Shown in pieces: positions 17,848 to 26,975 of a stretch of DNA of 64,000 nt. The position numbers and the translations under genes were made by a program. Source of the stretch: Paenibacillus taichungensis (GTDB lineage Bacteria; Bacillota; Bacilli; Paenibacillales; Paenibacillaceae); assembly GCF_013359905.1 (NCBI RefSeq), contig NZ_JABMCC010000084.1, positions 1 to 64,000 of the forward strand, read 5' to 3'. Position 1 is the stretch's first letter; each line of letters opens with the position of its first letter. The notes under the pieces were generated by a model. The model searched no databases. It worked only from the letters and a program-made list of their open reading frames with translations, and had not been told where the DNA came from.

Positions 17848-18015
17848 CTAAACGACCAGATACTCGGCCTTTTGTTCGCACTCGGCGCACTTCGCAGGCG
17901 GGTCCCAATCGGCAAATTCCGTCTCCTTCAGATCAACGATATCCGGAGCGTCCTCATACTCATCAACAAACATGTCAATGGCGATGTCCACGTGTTCTTT
18001 GCATACAACGTACAT
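17848..18015 (-). CDS. small CxxH/CxxC zinc-ribbon-like protein (YyzF family)
   Basis: 55 aa, read directly from the minus strand. It begins MYVVCKEHVDIAIDMFVDEY and ends with PPAKCAECEQKAEYLVV. The paired motifs C-x-x-H near the start (CKEH) and C-x-x-C near the end (CAEC) mark the YyzF/CxxH-CxxC family, found next to rlmH in Bacillales. The four ligands likely bind zinc. Start ATG 18015 is 11 bases after AAAGGA; an in-frame ATG at 18027 overlaps that site. Function is unknown, but the gene order supports it as real. Confidence 0.85.
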   Translation of the reverse strand: MYVVCKEHVDIAIDMFVDEYEDAPDIVDLKETEFADWDPPAKCAECEQKAEYLVV

Positions 18016-18339
18016 CCGTTCAAGCATCCTTTCTGTATCCAGCTATGCTCCCGATTCACAACCGCTTATCCATACAGGATAGCCACTTCTCTGTTCTATC
18101 ACACCTGCCGCGGAAAAGAAACCCCTAGCCCCCATTTATCGTGTCCAACTTCCGTCAATCCTCTCATTTCAGCACAAAAAAAACCAAAAAAGCGTCACTT
18201 CTCGACACCCCGTTGGCATCCCAAAGTAACACTTCTCCAAATTCCGAATCTATCCCACTCATTCGTTACTATTCAGATTACCACACATATGAAATCCATC
18301 GTCCGATTGTATTCAATCCACCCTCAATAGATATCGGTC
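18016..18339. other. intergenic stretch, nothing assigned
   Basis: 324 bases between the small CxxH gene and the lipoprotein gene. It is rich in CA and AC on the plus strand. I see no gene, hairpin with T tract, or repeat. Plus-strand open frames crossing it overlap the CxxH gene and have no family character. Confidence 0.5.
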
Positions 18340-18861
18340 TTACTCCAGCCCCGACTGCGCCTTCGTCAACAGCTTGCCGCCCTGGAATGCGATTACTGCA
18401 TTGGCTCCCGAACCCCCGGTGCCCTTATAGTTGTAGACCACCATATTTTCCGCTTCGCTCAATGCCTCGCCTTCGCCGCCAAGGATATCGATAACTTCCT
18501 CCAGCGCCATGCCGACCTCAAGCTTTTCATACTGGGCAAACGTAATCAGCACCCCATCGCCCTTTCCAGCCGATCCGTTGTTTCCCGAGCCAACAGGTGC
18601 TTTACCGCCAGGCTCATTCACCGCAATCACGGTGGTGCTCAGCTCCTCCAGCTTTTTCTCCAGATCCGCGATCTTTTTGTTCTGCTCACTATTCTTCTCA
18701 CTCTGGTCCGCAAGCTTCTTCTCTAAACCTGTAATCTTCTCCTGTAAACCACTAACATCAGCAGTCCCTGACGGGGACACCTCAGAAGTACATGCGGACA
18801 AAACAAACAGCGCAGACACCAGGCCTGTTCCCCCCAACATGGTTTTCGTCAAACGTTTCAT
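18340..18861 (-). CDS. lipoprotein with coiled coil and DUF3862/BLIP-like domain
   Basis: 173 aa from ATG 18861, 8 bases after GGAAGGGG; the open frame extends six codons upstream to a TTG. A lipoprotein signal ends in LSAC (Cys about 24). Residues 35-75 form a coiled coil (LQEKITGLEKKLADQSEKN, IADLEKKLEELS). A Gly/Ser linker follows, then a domain at about 105-173 with FAQYEKLEVGMALEEVIDIL and NAVIAFQGGKLLTKAQ, the pattern of DUF3862 and BLIP/SmpA-type folds. Its position between htrA and the rlmH end of the wal block suggests an envelope role; no activity is known. Confidence 0.78.
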   Translation of the reverse strand: MKRLTKTMLGGTGLVSALFVLSACTSEVSPSGTADVSGLQEKITGLEKKLADQSEKNSEQNKKIADLEKKLEELSTTVIAVNEPGGKAPVGSGNNGSAGKGDGVLITFAQYEKLEVGMALEEVIDILGGEGEALSEAENMVVYNYKGTGGSGANAVIAFQGGKLLTKAQSGLE

Positions 18862-19082
18862 TGAATTAACCCCTTCCAATCCAGATTGAGAATACAGATC
18901 GACAAACAGATGTTACTCGCACAGCCGCCCATCACCAACACATTCCCAACAGTTTACCATAAATGAAACCCTCTATAACAGAGACTTTGGCTCTGGTCCT
19001 AACCTATCATTGGGAAACGACAAAATCCCCCCTGTAACCTTATGAATTTGGTTTATATGTAAATCAAGATTAGTGCAATAAA

Positions 19083-19118
19083 AAAGAGCGGATCAACGAG
19101 TTGATCGACTCTCTTTTA
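19083..19118 (-). terminator. terminator of htrA
   Basis: Stem AAAGAG-GATCAA / TTGATC-CTCTTT, with a T6 tract on the minus strand, 42 bases past the htrA stop. Confidence 0.85.
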
Positions 19119-19159
19119 TTACCCTGTTTCTGTGTGCCATGCACATGAGAGCAATTCTC

Positions 19160-20437
19160 TTACTCCGGTTTATCCGTGAGCTTCACCGACACCTTCTCAG
19201 CGTTGCCATCCCGGTAAAAGGTGATTTCAATCGTATCGCCGATCTTCTTCTTATCGTACAGATATTTCCGCAAATCAAGCGTAGAGGTAATTTTTTGCCC
19301 ATCAAATTCCGTAATGACATCATTCAGCTTCATGCCCGCTTCGGATGCTGGACCGGACGCTTCCAGTACAACCACACCGCTGTCCACGTGGGATGGCAGC
19401 TTCAGGTCTTTACGCTGCTCGTCATCCAGTGGGGCGTACGGATTGCTCAGATCGACAGTATACACACCCAGATATGGACGAGATACTTTGCCATTCAGCA
19501 GCAGGGAATCGACTGTTTTCATCACTTCATTCATCGGAATCGCAAAGCCGAGGCCTTCAACGCCTGTATCCGAGATCTTCATCGTGTTGATGCCGACCAA
19601 TTTGCCGTTCAGATCGGCCAACGCCCCGCCACTGTTGCCTTCGTTAATCGCCGCATCCGTCTGAATCACGTTTTGTTCCCAGTCGTACACACCATCCTGA
19701 TTAATGGATACCGGCAAGATCCGATCTGTGTAACTCACAATACCGGATGTCAGTGTGCCACCAAGGCCGAGCGGATTACCGATCGCCAGCACCGTTTGAC
19801 CGCGCTGAAGTTTGCTGGAATCACCAAGTTCTGCGGCTGGACCGATGCCCTTATCATCTTGCACAGACAATACCGCAATGTCACTCACCCGGTCTTTGCC
19901 CACCAGCTTCGCCTTATGCGTTTCCCCATCCACCGTTACAATCTCCAGATCACTCGCGCCTTCCACGACGTGATGGTTGGTCATGATGTAGGCTTTGCCA
20001 TCTTCCTTCTTGAAAATGACGCCTGATCCCAGCGCGGAATCCTCCATCGACAGGCTGCTGCCCGTCTTATGGTTCACGATGCTCACCACGGAAGGGCGAA
20101 CCTTCGCCGCTGCCTGGATAATCCGGTCATACGGATCAGCCGCCTGCGCTGTCTGTGTACCGCCTCCGCCGTTCCCTGCAGCGTTCGCCAGAGGTAATGA
20201 TGCAGGCTGCATGATAAAGCTGAACAGCGTAACGGTCACGATGGAGCTGATTACCGAACTGATCACGGCTACCTTGACCGTGGAGCTAAAGCCCGATCGT
20301 GACTTGCGTGGATTCTGCCAGCGGTCCCGTCCTCTGCCTCTGCCTCCAGGGCGAATGATCTGAAGTTTACCTTTCTGTTCAGGTTCGGCGCGTCTTGATA
20401 CTTTGGTTGAATAAAAATCGTCTCCAAACAATCCCAT
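19160..20437 (-). CDS. htrC: HtrA-type membrane serine protease with PDZ domain
   Basis: 425 aa from ATG 20437 behind GGAGAGGA; the open frame extends 11 codons further. Cytoplasmic basic N terminus, membrane helix about 54-77, then a trypsin-like domain with His156 (TNHHVVEG), Asp186 (VSDIAVL) and Ser269 (EGNSGGAL), and a C-terminal PDZ domain (about 330-420, GVVVLEASGPASEAGMKLND). Such proteases degrade or chaperone misfolded exported proteins. It is the HtrA-like gene that usually closes the wal locus (yycK/htrC in Bacillus). It is separated from walJ by about 900 bases, including one copy of the hairpin repeat and a small plus-strand gene, so it probably has its own promoter. Confidence 0.92.
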   Translation of the reverse strand: MGLFGDDFYSTKVSRRAEPEQKGKLQIIRPGGRGRGRDRWQNPRKSRSGFSSTVKVAVISSVISSIVTVTLFSFIMQPASLPLANAAGNGGGGTQTAQAADPYDRIIQAAAKVRPSVVSIVNHKTGSSLSMEDSALGSGVIFKKEDGKAYIMTNHHVVEGASDLEIVTVDGETHKAKLVGKDRVSDIAVLSVQDDKGIGPAAELGDSSKLQRGQTVLAIGNPLGLGGTLTSGIVSYTDRILPVSINQDGVYDWEQNVIQTDAAINEGNSGGALADLNGKLVGINTMKISDTGVEGLGFAIPMNEVMKTVDSLLLNGKVSRPYLGVYTVDLSNPYAPLDDEQRKDLKLPSHVDSGVVVLEASGPASEAGMKLNDVITEFDGQKITSTLDLRKYLYDKKKIGDTIEITFYRDGNAEKVSVKLTDKPE

Positions 20438-20530
20438 CGTGATCCTCTCCCCTTCGTTGTCACGCATCAAGACCCTGACTGCCGCCCGATCGTTTTGGCA
20501 TGGCCAACGATGGTGTTCTCACATAGCCCA

Positions 20531-20661
20531 CTCCGCCGGCAGACGAACCTTCCGATCGCTGTTACTCACAAATTTTATTGATTACCCTATAATAAGGTAA
20601 AAATTTGTTCATAAAGGCGAGCACTCCGTTTCTTCAGGTTCCTTCTGCCGTCTCCGTTACG
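20531..20661 (-). repeat. copy A of a two-copy structured intergenic repeat
   Basis: Shares long identical blocks with 22955-23091, including the 19-base AACCTTCCGATCGCTGTTA and the 12-base ATAAAGGCGAGC. Outer arms at 20538-20549 and 20637-20649 are complementary, as are inner arms ACAAATTTT (20568-20576) and AAAATTTGT (20600-20608). It lies about 95 bases upstream of htrA, same orientation as the wal genes. The inner arms differ in sequence from copy B but keep pairing. Confidence 0.8.
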
Positions 20662-21168
20662 TGAAGACCCCAACGGTTTTCCATGCTTTCTTGCATGTTT
20701 TAAAAATCGTTTTGCATATCGCTGCCATTCCCATTAACTCGGAATGAAGCGTCTATGTACAACAGAACGGACATCCCATTCTGCTTGTGACTCTATCAGA
20801 AATGCTCTCGCATTCTACGACATGCCTTTTTGCGCGCAAAACAGCCTCTACTATAAAAGCTCCTTATATACTAAACACGCCAAATCTTAAAAAGTTGCAT
20901 AATTACGAAGATTAACGGAAATTTCCGCTATAACGCGCTTAACAATAAAGGTCCATAGTATCTATCACCACAAAATCCAGTTCGCTAAGCGCAATTTTGC
21001 CTATTACCGTGAACTTTTTCATCTTCTTAAGCAAAATGCGGCCCCTGGTTCAGCATACACGTCCCTTACGTGTAATTATAGCGGCAAAAAGAGGAATGTT
21101 TTCCATCAAGCCTGACTACAATAATAGTAAAAGACAATTCGAAGCTTCATAGAAGGAGGATTCACATT
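20662..21168. other. non-coding stretch upstream of the small plus-strand gene
   Basis: About 500 bases with no gene on either strand. It contains a short palindrome CGGAAATTTCCG near 20918, and the plus-strand gene at 21169 must be transcribed from here. No convincing -35/-10 pair was found. Confidence 0.5.
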
Positions 21169-21381
21169 ATGGATCGCACGCGTACACTCACAGCCATGGA
21201 TGAAGTTCATATGGCGGCCAAGCTGGCCGATCTCAAGGAAGAACATTACCGCAATACCCTTGCCCTAAGCACGATTATTGAACTGCTCGTCGACAAAGGC
21301 ATTCTGACCCGCGAGGAAGTGGAGCGCAAAGCTACCGAACTCGACAGCTTTATGGCTCACCCACCCTATCCCATGGCGTAG
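21169..21381 (+). CDS. small conserved-looking hypothetical protein
   Basis: 70 aa. A strong AGAAGGAGG sits before the ATG. Mostly helical: ALSTIIELLVDKGILTREEV is a typical 'resistance to start, helix-turn' segment seen in many small Paenibacillus proteins, but I do not recognise a named family. It is convergent with walJ and overlaps its 3' end by 32 bases. The good ribosome binding site and the Glu/Lys-rich helix composition support it as real. Confidence 0.65.
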   Translation: MDRTRTLTAMDEVHMAAKLADLKEEHYRNTLALSTIIELLVDKGILTREEVERKATELDSFMAHPPYPMA

Positions 21382-22156
21382 GCCGATCATAATACGTATC
21401 ACAGAGCTTGAACTCATGATCCCGATAAAAGCAACCACGGCTCTCCATCGCATCACGTACGGTCATTTTCGCCAAGTCCATCATATTATGATCCCGGCTC
21501 AAATGTGCCAGATACGTGCGCTTGATGCGTCCGTTCATTAGTTCACTAAGCGCAGCTCCCGCCGCTTCGTTCGACAAATGCCCAATGTCGCTAAGAATGC
21601 GGCGCTTGGTGTTCCATGGATACCGCCCCATGCGCAGCAATTCGACATCATGATTCGCCTCCAGCACAAGTACATCCGAATCCGAGATCGCATCGCGAAC
21701 CTTGTCGCTCATATATCCGAGATCTGTCGCGACGGACAACTTCTCACTGCCATCATCGAATGTGTACCCTACCGGTTCTGCCGCATCATGGGAGATGCCG
21801 AAAGATTCCACGCGCAGGGAGCCAAAATCATGCTTTTCCCCCGTCTCAAAAACCCTCCGGTTTTCCTCTGGAATCGCCCCCACGGACTTCTCCAGTGCCG
21901 CCCACGTATTCGTATTTGCATAGATTGGTAAATTATATTTCCGAGACATCGCGCCTAGTCCTTTAATGTGATCGGAATGTTCATGTGTAACCAGAATCCC
22001 GTCCAGCTCTGTTCCCGAAATCTCCCGTTCCAGAAACAATGCCTCCAGCCGCTTCGCACTAAGACCTGCATCAATCATAAGGGACGTGCCCCCATGCTGT
22101 ATAACCGTGGCATTCCCTGTCGAACCGCTGGATAACACGGTAAAATAAATCCCCAT
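21350..22156 (-). CDS. walJ: WalJ/YycJ metallo-beta-lactamase-fold hydrolase
   Basis: 268 aa. The MBL-fold metal motif THEHSDHIKGL is at about residues 56-66, preceded by SSGSTGNATVIQHGG and DAGLSAKR and followed by EANHDVELL and GHLSNEAAG, which supply other metal ligands. WalJ is a probable 5'-3' exonuclease-type nuclease, linked to coordination of cell division with DNA replication. ATG follows GGGGAG, and the gene starts 6 bases after walI, so the two are co-transcribed. Confidence 0.93.
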   Translation of the reverse strand: MGIYFTVLSSGSTGNATVIQHGGTSLMIDAGLSAKRLEALFLEREISGTELDGILVTHEHSDHIKGLGAMSRKYNLPIYANTNTWAALEKSVGAIPEENRRVFETGEKHDFGSLRVESFGISHDAAEPVGYTFDDGSEKLSVATDLGYMSDKVRDAISDSDVLVLEANHDVELLRMGRYPWNTKRRILSDIGHLSNEAAGAALSELMNGRIKRTYLAHLSRDHNMMDLAKMTVRDAMESRGCFYRDHEFKLCDTYYDRPTPWDRVGEP

Positions 22157-22162
22157 AACGCA

Positions 22163-22906
22163 TTACTCCCCTGGTTTGTCTGTCTTGGGACTGAATACAT
22201 CCCCACTGATGCCCTGCACGTACAACACTTCGCCACTTTCCAGCACGAACCGCCATGCCGGCATCGCCACCTGCATATCTGAATTGAACAACTGGCCGTA
22301 ATAGCCCAACTGAATATCTTTCACAATCGCATCATTTGGCAAAAAGTTCTCGATCAGCGTACCCAGCGCCTTCGACGCCGGAAGCACCTGCTGATCGCTT
22401 TCCTCCGCTGTCGTAATCCGCACCGGAGTCTGACGATAACCCGTAATTTTCTGATCGCTGTAGAATAGCTCCAGACTCACATTGAAGAGCGGCCATTTGC
22501 CATCCACCAACGGATGCAGCACAAATGCCCCATCCTCCGCCATCAGCTGATCCCATCGATACGTACCGATCTGGGGAATCTCGTCCTGTAGTGCATCCTC
22601 CAGCTCGCTTTGCGAGAAGATCAGCTTGCTGTCCACGGTATTTTCCAATTCAACATCAATGCCTGTCTTGTTATCTTCAATGAACTCATATGACAGCTTC
22701 GGCAGCTTCGGCGTCTCATTTGGTATAGGAGCCAGCACCTGAATGCCCTTCTCCTCCATCGCCTGCTGTGTATTATCCGCCAGTGAGGTGAAGTCCAGAT
22801 TGGCTCCGGCCGTCTCCCGCGCATCCATCCAGATCTGGTATCCCAGCACCAGATTGAGCAGCAGGAAGGCATAGATCAACACATTTTTCGCCCGTCCCCA
22901 ATCCAA
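22163..22906 (-). CDS. walI: WalI/YycI regulator of WalK
   Basis: 247 aa starting at TTG 22906: the ideal GGAGGTG stands 6 bases upstream, and the product then begins MDWGRAKNVLIYAFLLLNLV, the family's usual start. The longer frame to 22924 runs through the ribosome binding site. One membrane helix (about 8-27) is followed by an extracytoplasmic YycH/YycI-type beta domain. In Bacillus, WalI and WalH form a complex that holds back WalK. Here it is separated from walH by a 230-base gap containing repeat copy B. Confidence 0.88.
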   Translation of the reverse strand: MDWGRAKNVLIYAFLLLNLVLGYQIWMDARETAGANLDFTSLADNTQQAMEEKGIQVLAPIPNETPKLPKLSYEFIEDNKTGIDVELENTVDSKLIFSQSELEDALQDEIPQIGTYRWDQLMAEDGAFVLHPLVDGKWPLFNVSLELFYSDQKITGYRQTPVRITTAEESDQQVLPASKALGTLIENFLPNDAIVKDIQLGYYGQLFNSDMQVAMPAWRFVLESGEVLYVQGISGDVFSPKTDKPGE

Positions 22907-22954
22907 AACATCCACCTCCATCATTTGATAAATACGACTACTATCACACTTACC

Positions 22955-23091
22955 ACTCCGTGGTCAGAACAACCTTCCGATCGCTGTTATCCCCAGATTT
23001 CTTGATTCCCTTTTCCCAAGGGAGAAATCCGGAGATAAAGGCGAGCGCTTCGCTTCTTCAGGTTATTTCTGCCCCCTCCGTTAACGTGTGA
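22955..23091 (-). repeat. copy B of a two-copy structured intergenic repeat
   Basis: Lies between walH and walI inside the wal operon. Outer arms 22962-22974 and 23061-23073 pair. Inner arms CCAGATTTCT (22993-23002) and AGAAATCCGG (23023-23032) pair with one wobble, and an apical stem TCCCTT / AAGGGA (23007-23012 / 23018-23023) tops the hairpin. Sequence blocks match 20531-20661. Confidence 0.8.
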
Positions 23092-23138
23092 TTCTAAACC
23101 TCGCCCGGATATCAAATGACTTCATATCCTATAACCCA

Positions 23139-24419
23139 TCAAGAAACGGTGGTCTCCTCCCCGTTTCCGAAGCGGATTACCCACACCGGGATGAGCTTCA
23201 GCCCATCCTCGATGCTGGATGGACGGTACGCCGGATACACGTCTACGACCTTACGGTTGGTACCCGCCACCTTCTGGATGAGCGCCTTCAGCTTGTCCCC
23301 TCCGGGCAGGGTGACTGATTTCTTCGTCTCCGCACCTTCGTTCAGATATTCGAGCGAACGCTCATAGCTGGATACCGTCTCCTGCTGCATCTCCATGCTG
23401 ATTGTGCCGAACCTGAACTGCATCGAATCCATAATCGGGAAGCTGCTGTAATATTGCTGGAACTGAAGTTTCGTCTTCGTATCGGTTGTATCCAGCATCA
23501 TGCGTGAACGACCTTTCCAGCCGCCGTGCTGATTCACAAAATCAACCGCGGACAGCGCATCCTTCGCTGCATCAATCTGTCCCGCAGGTGGTGCCGCCGG
23601 ATCGGTGTAGCTAATCCAGCGCTGTTCTTGCTTCACTTGCAGACTGCGCTTACTGTCTGTATAGATCTCCGATCCATCCTTTTCCCGAATGTTTCGGGTC
23701 ATGCTTGGATCAAAGAATAGGCTGCGCTGCATTTGTTCGACAGTGAACTGGCCTGTAGGCACGTCAGCCTCAATCGTCTCCAGTGCTTCTGCCGGGATAT
23801 AATATCCGCCGTCCATCAGCGTATAAGGTGTCCAGCTGCTGCCGAAGTCGACATGCTGCTGCACGTCCTGTACTGTCAGATCCGCCTGCGTTGCCTCATA
23901 GACCACATCGCCTTTGGCGCTGAAGAACAGTGCGTGAGCCTTTGTTTCATTTTTGGCGGTATAGATCGAGATCCGATTAATCGTTTCTCCCTGGAAGAGA
24001 GAGTCTGTCCCCAGCCGCATCACACGCTGTAACAACGCTACAGGGATGCCTTCCTTGAACGACAGCTCAAAGCCAGGATTCTCCTTACGAATCTGATCCC
24101 AATGGATTGATTGCACGCTCCGACGCTGGAAATCATCAAACGTACGTCCCTGCAACCTTGAATAGATCAACTGATAAAACGTATTGCCCGGATAAAACAC
24201 CGTATGTTTGTCTTCTCCCAGATGAATAACCATCTGATCCGGGAAAATTAAATCTTCAATGTTGCGCTCCTGGCCCATATTCTCGGTTTTCACATAGTTC
24301 GTCTCTGACGTCACAATCGAATCGCCTCCACCGGGCAAACGATAGATTAAGAAGTAACTTTGTACCAAACTGGCAACGACGAGGGAAGCAAGCACCAAAG
24401 ATTTAATCCGCTCTTTCAA
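23139..24419 (-). CDS. walH: WalH/YycH regulator of WalK
   Basis: 426 aa starting at TTG 24419, 6 bases after AGGAGGTG; this gives MKERIKSLVLASLVVASLVQ, the family start, while the longer frame to 24440 runs through the ribosome binding site. One N-terminal membrane helix (about 6-25) is followed by a large extracytoplasmic YycH domain. It overlaps the 3' end of walK by 17 bases, implying translational coupling. It acts with WalI to modulate WalK at the membrane. Confidence 0.9.
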   Translation of the reverse strand: MKERIKSLVLASLVVASLVQSYFLIYRLPGGGDSIVTSETNYVKTENMGQERNIEDLIFPDQMVIHLGEDKHTVFYPGNTFYQLIYSRLQGRTFDDFQRRSVQSIHWDQIRKENPGFELSFKEGIPVALLQRVMRLGTDSLFQGETINRISIYTAKNETKAHALFFSAKGDVVYEATQADLTVQDVQQHVDFGSSWTPYTLMDGGYYIPAEALETIEADVPTGQFTVEQMQRSLFFDPSMTRNIREKDGSEIYTDSKRSLQVKQEQRWISYTDPAAPPAGQIDAAKDALSAVDFVNQHGGWKGRSRMMLDTTDTKTKLQFQQYYSSFPIMDSMQFRFGTISMEMQQETVSSYERSLEYLNEGAETKKSVTLPGGDKLKALIQKVAGTNRKVVDVYPAYRPSSIEDGLKLIPVWVIRFGNGEETTVS

Positions 24420-26253
24420 GGTGCTCACCTCCTTCCTCACGCATAGGCAGTGTGAACGTTACCGTCGTCCCCACGTCCACCTCGGACTCCAGTGAGATAT
24501 TACCGTCATGGGCCTTCACAATTTCCCGGGCAATGGATAACCCAAGCCCTGTGCCACCCATACTGCGGGAACGAGCCTTATCTACCCGATAAAACCGCTC
24601 AAAAATGCGGTCCAGATCCCGCTGTGGAATCCCCATCCCCGTATCGGTCACTGATATGGCGAGAGTATGATCATCATTGCGTCTGGCTGCAATTGTAATT
24701 GTGCCGCCTTCAAGCGTGTATTTCAGCGCATTGGACACAACATTATCAAGCACCTGATCAATTTGGTCGCGATCCAGCGGAACTGCTGGAATTCCGTTCT
24801 CCACAGAAAGCACAGGTTGAATATCCTTCTGATGCATCTGGAACGAAAAACGATCTGACACTTCTTCCAACATCTCCATGATGTCAGTTGGCTGTTTGCG
24901 CAGCATCGCTTCCTTGGAATCGAGCCTGGACAGATGCAGCAAATCCGTAACCAAGCGAATCATACGCTCGGTCTCATTCTGGATTACCCCAACGAATCGT
25001 CCAGCGAGCTGCGGATCTTCCAGAGCTCCATCATCCAGCGCTTCTGCATAGCTCTTAATGGTAGTCAGCGGTGTACGCAGCTCATGAGAGACATTCGCCA
25101 CGAATTCACGTCGTGATGCTTCCAGTTCTTCCTGCTCCGTAACGTCCTGAAGCACAGCGATCGTGCCGGTAATGCCTAGCTCACGACGATGAACCGGTGT
25201 AAACGTCATACGAATGACAACCGGATCTTCTTGTCCCGCAGGCGCAATCTGGAGCAGCGTCGAACCTGTAAAACCACTGGCTAACGCTTCAGCATCTTCC
25301 GGATCAATGCCGAGCAATACGGCAAAGTGTCGTCCCTCAATGTCTGCCGGACGCATGCCCAGAATGCTGCTGGCACGGCGGTTCACCAGAATGACTTTGC
25401 CATATTCATCCGTTGCGACCACGCCATCGCTCATATTGGTCAAAATGGACGTGAGCTTCTCTTTCTCCTCTTCGTTCTGGGAGAGTGCATCTCGCAATCT
25501 GCTGGTCATATAGTTGAACGCCCGACTGAGCTGCCCAATCTCATCCGTTCCGAATACAGGGGTCTGCTGATCAAAGTTGCCTTCCGCGACTGCCGTCGCC
25601 CTTCGGGTGACTTCCTTGATCGGCTGCGTAATCGTATGTGACAGAATGACACCGAGCACTGCAGTTAATACCAATGCTATCAAAATGCCGGAGATAAAAA
25701 TCTTGTTAATGCCCTCCATTGTGGCATATAACTCATTCATCGAGGCGGCGATGTAGACCGCGCCGATAATCTTGCCGCCGGACAGCACCGGCTTGGCAAC
25801 GACCTTTTTGCGAACATTATCCTCGTCCACGATATATTCCTCATTGTCCCGAATGCCTTGCAGCGCACGGCTGACAACGGTTTGGGTGTTTTTGCGCCCA
25901 ACATAGTCTGAGTGGGAACTGAGCGAGGTGGTCAGCACTTTCCCGCTGGCATCCAGCACCTGAATCTCGGCGCCGTTAATGTTGAACAGGTTGTTAACCA
26001 ACACACGCAGGTTTTCCGTTTTGTCCTCACCAGCCTCAGCTTCCCCACCAGCCATCGTCTCCCCTACTAGCACAGAGAGCATCTCAGCCCTTGCCTGCAA
26101 ATCCTCAGTGAAGTTGCTGGTCAGCGAGTTCTTCATCGCACTCACAAAATAAACGCCGATCAATTGCATCGCAATCAGAATCAGCAGTACATAGATAATA
26201 ATCAGTTTCGCCTGAATCGTTCGAAAGAACGAAAATCGCGAGAAACGCCCCAT
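24403..26253 (-). CDS. walK: cell-wall sensor histidine kinase WalK
   Basis: 616 aa. Membrane helices about 13-38 and 184-206 flank an extracytoplasmic sensor loop. HAMP follows (about 207-260), then a PAS domain (about 262-370, TSILTNMSDGVVATDEYGKV), the dimerisation domain with His390 in NVSHELRTPL, and the ATPase domain (N box DNVVSNALKY 503-512, G1 DTGMGIP 537-543, G2 GGTGLGLS 566-573). It senses wall synthesis status and phosphorylates WalR. Its ATG overlaps the walR stop (TAATG). The system is usually essential in Firmicutes. Confidence 0.96.
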   Translation of the reverse strand: MGRFSRFSFFRTIQAKLIIIYVLLILIAMQLIGVYFVSAMKNSLTSNFTEDLQARAEMLSVLVGETMAGGEAEAGEDKTENLRVLVNNLFNINGAEIQVLDASGKVLTTSLSSHSDYVGRKNTQTVVSRALQGIRDNEEYIVDEDNVRKKVVAKPVLSGGKIIGAVYIAASMNELYATMEGINKIFISGILIALVLTAVLGVILSHTITQPIKEVTRRATAVAEGNFDQQTPVFGTDEIGQLSRAFNYMTSRLRDALSQNEEEKEKLTSILTNMSDGVVATDEYGKVILVNRRASSILGMRPADIEGRHFAVLLGIDPEDAEALASGFTGSTLLQIAPAGQEDPVVIRMTFTPVHRRELGITGTIAVLQDVTEQEELEASRREFVANVSHELRTPLTTIKSYAEALDDGALEDPQLAGRFVGVIQNETERMIRLVTDLLHLSRLDSKEAMLRKQPTDIMEMLEEVSDRFSFQMHQKDIQPVLSVENGIPAVPLDRDQIDQVLDNVVSNALKYTLEGGTITIAARRNDDHTLAISVTDTGMGIPQRDLDRIFERFYRVDKARSRSMGGTGLGLSIAREIVKAHDGNISLESEVDVGTTVTFTLPMREEGGEHLERAD

Positions 26254-26975
26254 TATATCCCCACGCTTTTGGGACTGCGCACGAGATAACCCAGCCCGCG
26301 GCGAGTCAGAATCGTTTCCGGTTTGCTCGGGTTCTCCTCAATCTTCTCACGCAGACGACGAATCGTAACATCAACGGTACGCACATCCCCGAAATATTCA
26401 TATCCCCATACCGCCTGCAGCAGATGTTCACGTGTCATGACCTTGCCGGAATGCTTCGCCATATAATAGAGAAGTTCGTACTCACGGTGGGTCAGATCCA
26501 GCGGTTCGCCACCTTTGTAAGCTGTATACATGTCCATATCAAACGCCAGATCAAATAAACGCATGACCTGTTTCTCTTCGTCTTCCGGCGCTTCTGCCGT
26601 AATGGCAGGCTTCTGCCGTCTGCGCATCTGTGCTTTCACCCGGGCGAGCAGCTCGCGCGTACTGAAAGGCTTTGTCACGTAATCATCCGCACCTAGTTCC
26701 AGACCGAGCACCTTGTCGATCTCGCCATCCTTTGCGGTCAGCATAATGATCGGCATCTCCAGATGGGCACGCACCTCGCGGCACACATCCATACCATCCT
26801 TACCTGGCAGCATCAGGTCCAGCAGCATCAGATCCGGCTTCTCGGATAACGCCAATTCAACCGCACGAATGCCATCAAAAGCGCAGATGACCTCGTACCC
26901 CTCTTTTTCCAAATTAAACTTCAGAATGTCCGCAATGGGCTGTTCATCGTCCACCACCAAAATCTTCCCCTGCAT
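26253..26975 (-). CDS. walR: response regulator WalR (YycF)
   Basis: 240 aa, OmpR/PhoB class. Receiver with VVDDE (7-11) and phospho-acceptor Asp53 in LLDLMLPG; C-terminal winged helix with [21 protein letters not shown] and [15 protein letters not shown]. It controls autolysin and wall-metabolism genes. A matching WalR box lies upstream of the neighbouring M23 peptidase gene. It begins the walRKHIJ operon; a TATATAAGTTGAAT element stands 56 bases upstream. Confidence 0.97.
   Translation of the reverse strand: MQGKILVVDDEQPIADILKFNLEKEGYEVICAFDGIRAVELALSEKPDLMLLDLMLPGKDGMDVCREVRAHLEMPIIMLTAKDGEIDKVLGLELGADDYVTKPFSTRELLARVKAQMRRRQKPAITAEAPEDEEKQVMRLFDLAFDMDMYTAYKGGEPLDLTHREYELLYYMAKHSGKVMTREHLLQAVWGYEYFGDVRTVDVTIRRLREKIEENPSKPETILTRRGLGYLVRSPKSVGI

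Noticed and set aside
17758..18330. 190-codon plus-strand frame across the CxxH gene
   Set aside because: The minus-strand CxxH/CxxC protein matches a known family and has a ribosome binding site; the plus frame has neither.
19139..20026. 295-codon plus-strand frame opposite htrA
   Set aside because: Shadow of htrA; no ribosome binding site or domain pattern.
24521..24534. ATTTCCCGGGCAAT, one mismatch from the Noc binding site ATTTCCCGGGAAAT
   Set aside because: It lies in walK in the codons of the conserved S-I-A-R-E-I motif of histidine kinases, so coding constraint explains it.
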